Below are positions 61,349 to 64,000 of a stretch of 64,000 bases of DNA, piece after piece (position 1 is the stretch's first letter; the number at the start of each line of letters is the position of its first letter). Source of the stretch: Eubacterium sp. Lineage in GTDB: Bacteria > Bacillota > Clostridia > Oscillospirales > Ruminococcaceae. Location: NCBI GenBank assembly GCA_022511265.1, contig JAFLRX010000001.1:62001-126000 (forward strand), in the 5' to 3' direction. The notes beneath the pieces were generated by a model. The model searched no databases and had not been told where the DNA came from. It worked only from the letters and a program-made list of their open reading frames with translations. The translations under genes were made by a program, and so were the position numbers.

Positions 61349-61930
61349 ATGAATTTTGTTCCTAAAATTACACTTTATGAACGTAAGGATATAGAGATCC
61401 TTATTGCGTTTCTGCTGAAAAAGATAGGTGGAATGTCAAAGGAAGAACTGCTTTGCTGCACTGTGGACAAGGAATATGTCCGCTACTTTGACATGATATG
61501 CTGTCTTATGGATATGGAAGAAAAAGAGATAATAGTATGCGAGCATGAAGGCGATACCGAACGGTTTTATCCTACGGCGAAAAGCAATTATCTTGTCATA
61601 GAGCTTGGCGATTCTCTGCCGATTTCGCTGAGAGAGGACGCGCTGTACTGTGCTCAAAAGATAACCGCGCGTATGCGGCTGGAAAATTCGGTAAAGTGCG
61701 AGATAATCAGCCTTGAAAAGGGCTATCAGCTGTATATCCGCTTTATCAACGAGACAGGCGGAGAGGATCTGATGGAGCTGAAAATATTTGCCCCGACGCT
61801 GGCGGCAGCGGAACAGATGGAGAGACGCTTTTTCGATAACCCCGCAGGGGCATACAGAAGCGTGCTGAACAGCTTTATACAAGGGTATCTGACCGTTTCC
61901 GAGGCGGAGATACAGGAGGCATTGGAATAA
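61349..61930 (+). CDS. DUF4364-like protein
   Basis: 193 aa. The N-terminal part (ITLYERKDIEILIAFLLKKI ... VDKEYVRYFDMICCLMDMEE) looks like a winged-helix-type domain and resembles DUF4364; a following YPTAKSNYLVIELGDSLPIS agrees. It lies 16 nt after aroC in the same transcript, then a terminator. Function unknown. Confidence 0.5.
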   Translation: MNFVPKITLYERKDIEILIAFLLKKIGGMSKEELLCCTVDKEYVRYFDMICCLMDMEEKEIIVCEHEGDTERFYPTAKSNYLVIELGDSLPISLREDALYCAQKITARMRLENSVKCEIISLEKGYQLYIRFINETGGEDLMELKIFAPTLAAAEQMERRFFDNPAGAYRSVLNSFIQGYLTVSEAEIQEALE

Positions 61931-61960
61931 GTGGCGTTGCGACACAGACAATAAGAAAAC

Positions 61961-61986
61961 AGGCTGTTGCTATTTTGCAGCAGCCT
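61961..61986 (+). terminator. Intrinsic terminator after aroA-aroC operon
   Basis: 10-bp stem AGGCTGTTGC / GCAGCAGCCT (one G-U), 6-nt loop, then TATTTTTTATTTT on the plus strand. Confidence 0.85.
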
Positions 61987-62024
61987 TATTTTTTATTTTA
62001 TTTCGGTGTGCAAACCATAACAGC

Positions 62025-62231
62025 TTACAGCCCCAGTCTTTTCAGCCGTCTGAGGGTCTCCTCTCTCAACTCTCTTGTCTTTTCCTTATCAGGAAGATAC
62101 ACATCGTCAAACTCGTAGATAACATCGCCCTCTGCGCAATCTTCGCTAAGCATTGATCTAGGAATATTTATCATTACTTCGTCATCCTCGACTACTGCGT
62201 AATCTTCCTCAAACCTGTCTATTATCAGCAT
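62025..62231 (-). CDS. DUF3006 small protein
   Basis: 68 aa from ATG 62231 (MLIIDRFEEDYAVVEDD), with GGAG in the upstream gene; the ORF-track start overlaps that gene. The IIDRFEEDYAVVEDD start and the acidic, strand-rich pattern are typical of DUF3006. These proteins usually sit next to ComEC-like MBL hydrolases, as here (1-nt gap). Function unknown. Confidence 0.8.
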   Translation of the reverse strand: MLIIDRFEEDYAVVEDDEVMINIPRSMLSEDCAEGDVIYEFDDVYLPDKEKTRELREETLRRLKRLGL

Positions 62232-62232
62232 A

Positions 62233-63246
62233 CTATTTCTCCGTTTCATAGCTAAGCTCATAGCCGTTACTGGTAAACACTATCGAGCCATTTACGTCTG
62301 TCCGCAGGAATACGCAGCCCTGTGCAGTATACGTTTCCACAGTCTCTTTATGCGGATGACCGTAGTCGTTAGGCGAACCGACCTCGAACACCGCGTATTT
62401 CGGGTTTACCGCCTTTACAAAGGCATAGCTGCTGGAGGTGCTGCTGCCGTGGTGCGGCACCTTTATCACATCCGCCCGTACGTCCGCGCCGAAATTGAGT
62501 ATATCCGATTCCGCCTTTTTCTCTATATCCCCGGTGAATAAAAACACGTTTCCGCCGTGGATGAATCGGCAGGCTATCGAATAATTATTCAGGTCGTCAT
62601 AATCTTCCACAGGTGAAAGGATCTCAATATAACAGCCTTCCTCCAGCGTTATTTTACTGCCGGGGTCAGCGTATTGTACCTTGATATCGTTATCCTCTAT
62701 GCTTTCAAGCAGTCTTGTATATGTCTTTGTGGTAGGTATCATAGATTCCTGAACACGCGGCATTATCACGGTATCGGTATCTATCTCTGCAATCACGCTG
62801 TACATACTGCCGATGTGGTCGGAATGGGGGTGTGTGCAGATAACATAATCCAGCTTGTCTATACCCAGCGCCTTGATATACTGAGATACCGTGCCGGCAT
62901 ATTGCCACTCTCCGCTGTCTATCAGTATCGCTTTATTTTCGGTGACGATCAGCTCGCTGTCGCCCTGACCGACATCTATAAAATGCACCTTGGCTTCGCC
63001 CTCTGCCACCGCGTCGGAGATAGGGGTCTGTATGCCTAGCAGCTCGTTCCAGGTAGGTATGCCTTCAAAATGAAGTACAAACTGATTAAGGGTGATAAAC
63101 CCGGCAAAAAGCACTATCGCAAGCACTATTCCGCCAATGCTTAATGTAGCGTTATTTCCTTTTCCTGTTCTGCTTAGGGCGGTCGCCGCCTTTTTTATTG
63201 CGCGTTCGTTTATCGTTCTTTGCTTTTCCATTGGTGTTTTTCCCAT
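62233..63246 (-). CDS. ComEC/Rec2-like metallo-beta-lactamase-fold hydrolase
   Basis: 337 aa. One N-terminal membrane helix (~residues 36-58), then a secreted MBL domain: VHFIDVGQGDSELIVTE, the metal-binding THPHSDHIGS, FLFTGDIEKKAES, VPHHGSSTSS. Resembles the extracellular nuclease-like domain of ComEC without its channel. Possible phosphodiesterase; substrate unknown. Its first ~30 codons overlap ygiQ by up to 95 nt; a second ATG at 63231 is possible. Confidence 0.85.
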   Translation of the reverse strand: MGKTPMEKQRTINERAIKKAATALSRTGKGNNATLSIGGIVLAIVLFAGFITLNQFVLHFEGIPTWNELLGIQTPISDAVAEGEAKVHFIDVGQGDSELIVTENKAILIDSGEWQYAGTVSQYIKALGIDKLDYVICTHPHSDHIGSMYSVIAEIDTDTVIMPRVQESMIPTTKTYTRLLESIEDNDIKVQYADPGSKITLEEGCYIEILSPVEDYDDLNNYSIACRFIHGGNVFLFTGDIEKKAESDILNFGADVRADVIKVPHHGSSTSSSYAFVKAVNPKYAVFEVGSPNDYGHPHKETVETYTAQGCVFLRTDVNGSIVFTSNGYELSYETEK

Positions 63247-64000
63247 GTTCCGTCCTGCCTTTGCTGTTATTGTCGGTATGTAGACCGTCCGGAGTTATCA
63301 AACAATCCTTGCCGTAGCCTATCAGATCTCTCCTGCCCGCCTTTATCAGCGCGGCGGCAACGATAGACTTGTTTTCCTTTTTGTAATATTGCAGCAACGC
63401 GCGCTGCATCTGTTTTTCCTGCGGGGACTTCGGCACATACACCGGCTCCATTGTGTACGGGTCAAGTCCGGTGTAATACATTGCCGTGGAAATAGTACCG
63501 GGCGTGGGGTAAAAATCCTGCACCTGCTCAGGACGTATGTTGTGCTTTTTGAGGAACACCGCAAGATCTACCGCCTCTTTTACGGTACAGCCGGGGTGCG
63601 ATGACATCAGATACGGCACAAGATACTGCTCTTTGCCGCACTCTTTTGTGTATTTATAAAAACGCCTTTCAAACTCCTCGTATACCTCTATATGCGGCTT
63701 GCCCATCAGGTCAAGCACCTTGTTGCTGGCGTGCTCGGGCGCTACCTTCAGCTGTCCGCTGACATGATGCTCGACAAGCTCTTTGAAAAACTCGTCGTTT
63801 TTATCCAGCATCATATAATCGTACCGTATGCCGGAGCGGATAAACACCCGCTTTACCTTTTTTATCGAGCGCAGCCGTCTCAGCAGCCGCAGATAATCGC
63901 TGTGGTCGGCTTTTACCGCGGGACATGGCGTAGGCGCAAGGCATTTTTTGACCTTGCACAGTCCTTGCGTATCCTGCTTGTCACAGGACGGACGGCGGAA
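63152..64000 (-). CDS. YgiQ family radical SAM protein (5' end beyond window)
   Basis: The ORF track begins at an internal GTG (63847); by hand the frame continues without stop to base 64000 (FRRPSCDKQDTQGLCKVKKC, then CLAPTPCPAVKADHSDYLRL). Seen: VFIRSGIRYDYMML, VAPEHASNKVLDLMGKP, YLVPYLMSSHPGCTVKEAVD and VQDFYPTPGTISTAMYYTG, all hallmarks of YgiQ/UPF0313. The Fe-S CxxxCxxC region is outside. A basic, low-complexity tail (KNDKRTRNKKGGDRPKQNRK) ends the protein. Reaction unknown. Confidence 0.93.
   Translation of the reverse strand, partial: FRRPSCDKQDTQGLCKVKKCLAPTPCPAVKADHSDYLRLLRRLRSIKKVKRVFIRSGIRYDYMMLDKNDEFFKELVEHHVSGQLKVAPEHASNKVLDLMGKPHIEVYEEFERRFYKYTKECGKEQYLVPYLMSSHPGCTVKEAVDLAVFLKKHNIRPEQVQDFYPTPGTISTAMYYTGLDPYTMEPVYVPKSPQEKQMQRALLQYYKKENKSIVAAALIKAGRRDLIGYGKDCLITPDGLHTDNNSKGRTEHGKNTNGKAKNDKRTRNKKGGDRPKQNRKRK

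Overview
The window reads as ordinary chromosome from a spore-forming, mid-GC Clostridia member. An Oscillospiraceae/Ruminococcaceae-type gut bacterium is the likeliest source, but this is inferred from gene content and order and was not tested. Supporting signs are the complete spoIIIA operon, spoIIGA-sigE, spoIVA next to a SipL-type DUF3794+LysM gene (clostridial, in place of Bacillus SpoVID), yabP/yabQ, spoIVB, spoVS, a short aconitase, and a eukaryotic-type NADP isocitrate dehydrogenase next to rex. I see no rRNA, tRNA, CRISPR array, insertion sequence or prophage. Both ends cut genes: a U32 peptidase at the left and a YgiQ-type radical SAM protein at the right.

Layout. 1-4.6 kb (minus strand): U32 peptidase, zapA, corA with a structured leader, queH, a YcxB-like membrane protein and a histidine phosphatase. 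4.7-5.7 kb (plus): an XRE regulator with a long structured leader, plus a 34-residue membrane ORF absent from the ORF track. 5.7-10.9 kb (minus): tadA and spoIIIAA-AH. 10.95-18.5 kb (minus): aspS, a DUF3788/DUF3795 protein and a marR-ABC-ABC operon. 18.6-22 kb (plus): two flavoproteins and an AT-rich orphan. 22-23.6 kb (minus): sigE and spoIIGA. 23.7-25.3 kb: three GNAT acetyltransferases. 25.3-34.5 kb (minus): the conserved asp23-nusB-xseA-xseB-ispA-PAP2-dxs-tlyA-nadK-argR-recN cluster. 34.6-37.6 kb (minus): an unknown gene and purA-ymdB-spoVS. 37.8-43.2 kb (minus): an alpha-toroid protein and two secreted cell-wall proteins. 43.4-47.4 kb (plus): acn-icd-rex. 47.4-49.6 kb (minus): DUF1540, HAD phosphatase, uridine phosphorylase and a membrane protein. 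49.95-58.9 kb: spoIVB (plus) converging on spoIVA-sipL (minus), then divIC-yabQ-yabP-rqcP-hup-mazG-spoVB-like (minus). 59-61.9 kb (plus): aroA-aroC and a DUF4364-like gene. 62-64 kb (minus): DUF3006, a ComEC-like metallo-hydrolase and ygiQ.

How the genes work together. Much of the window serves sporulation: SpoIIGA processes SigE, the SpoIIIA proteins build the mother-cell/forespore channel, SpoIVB signals from the forespore, and SpoIVA with SipL form the basal coat layer. I found SigE-like promoters (-35 KMATATT, 14-bp spacer, CATACAMT-like -10) upstream of spoIIIAA, sipL, yabP and the spoVB-like gene. The acn-icd-rex operon makes 2-oxoglutarate and carries its own redox repressor, with a Rex-like operator over its promoter.

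No whole new system is evident. The least explained parts are RNA and regulatory structures: a potential H-type pseudoknot just before the spoIVA ribosome binding site, a leader peptide plus hairpin before corA, a repeat- and hairpin-rich leader before the XRE regulator, and a SpoIIIAG that appears to lack its usual inserted domain. All structures and promoters were found by eye. No folding or database search was run.
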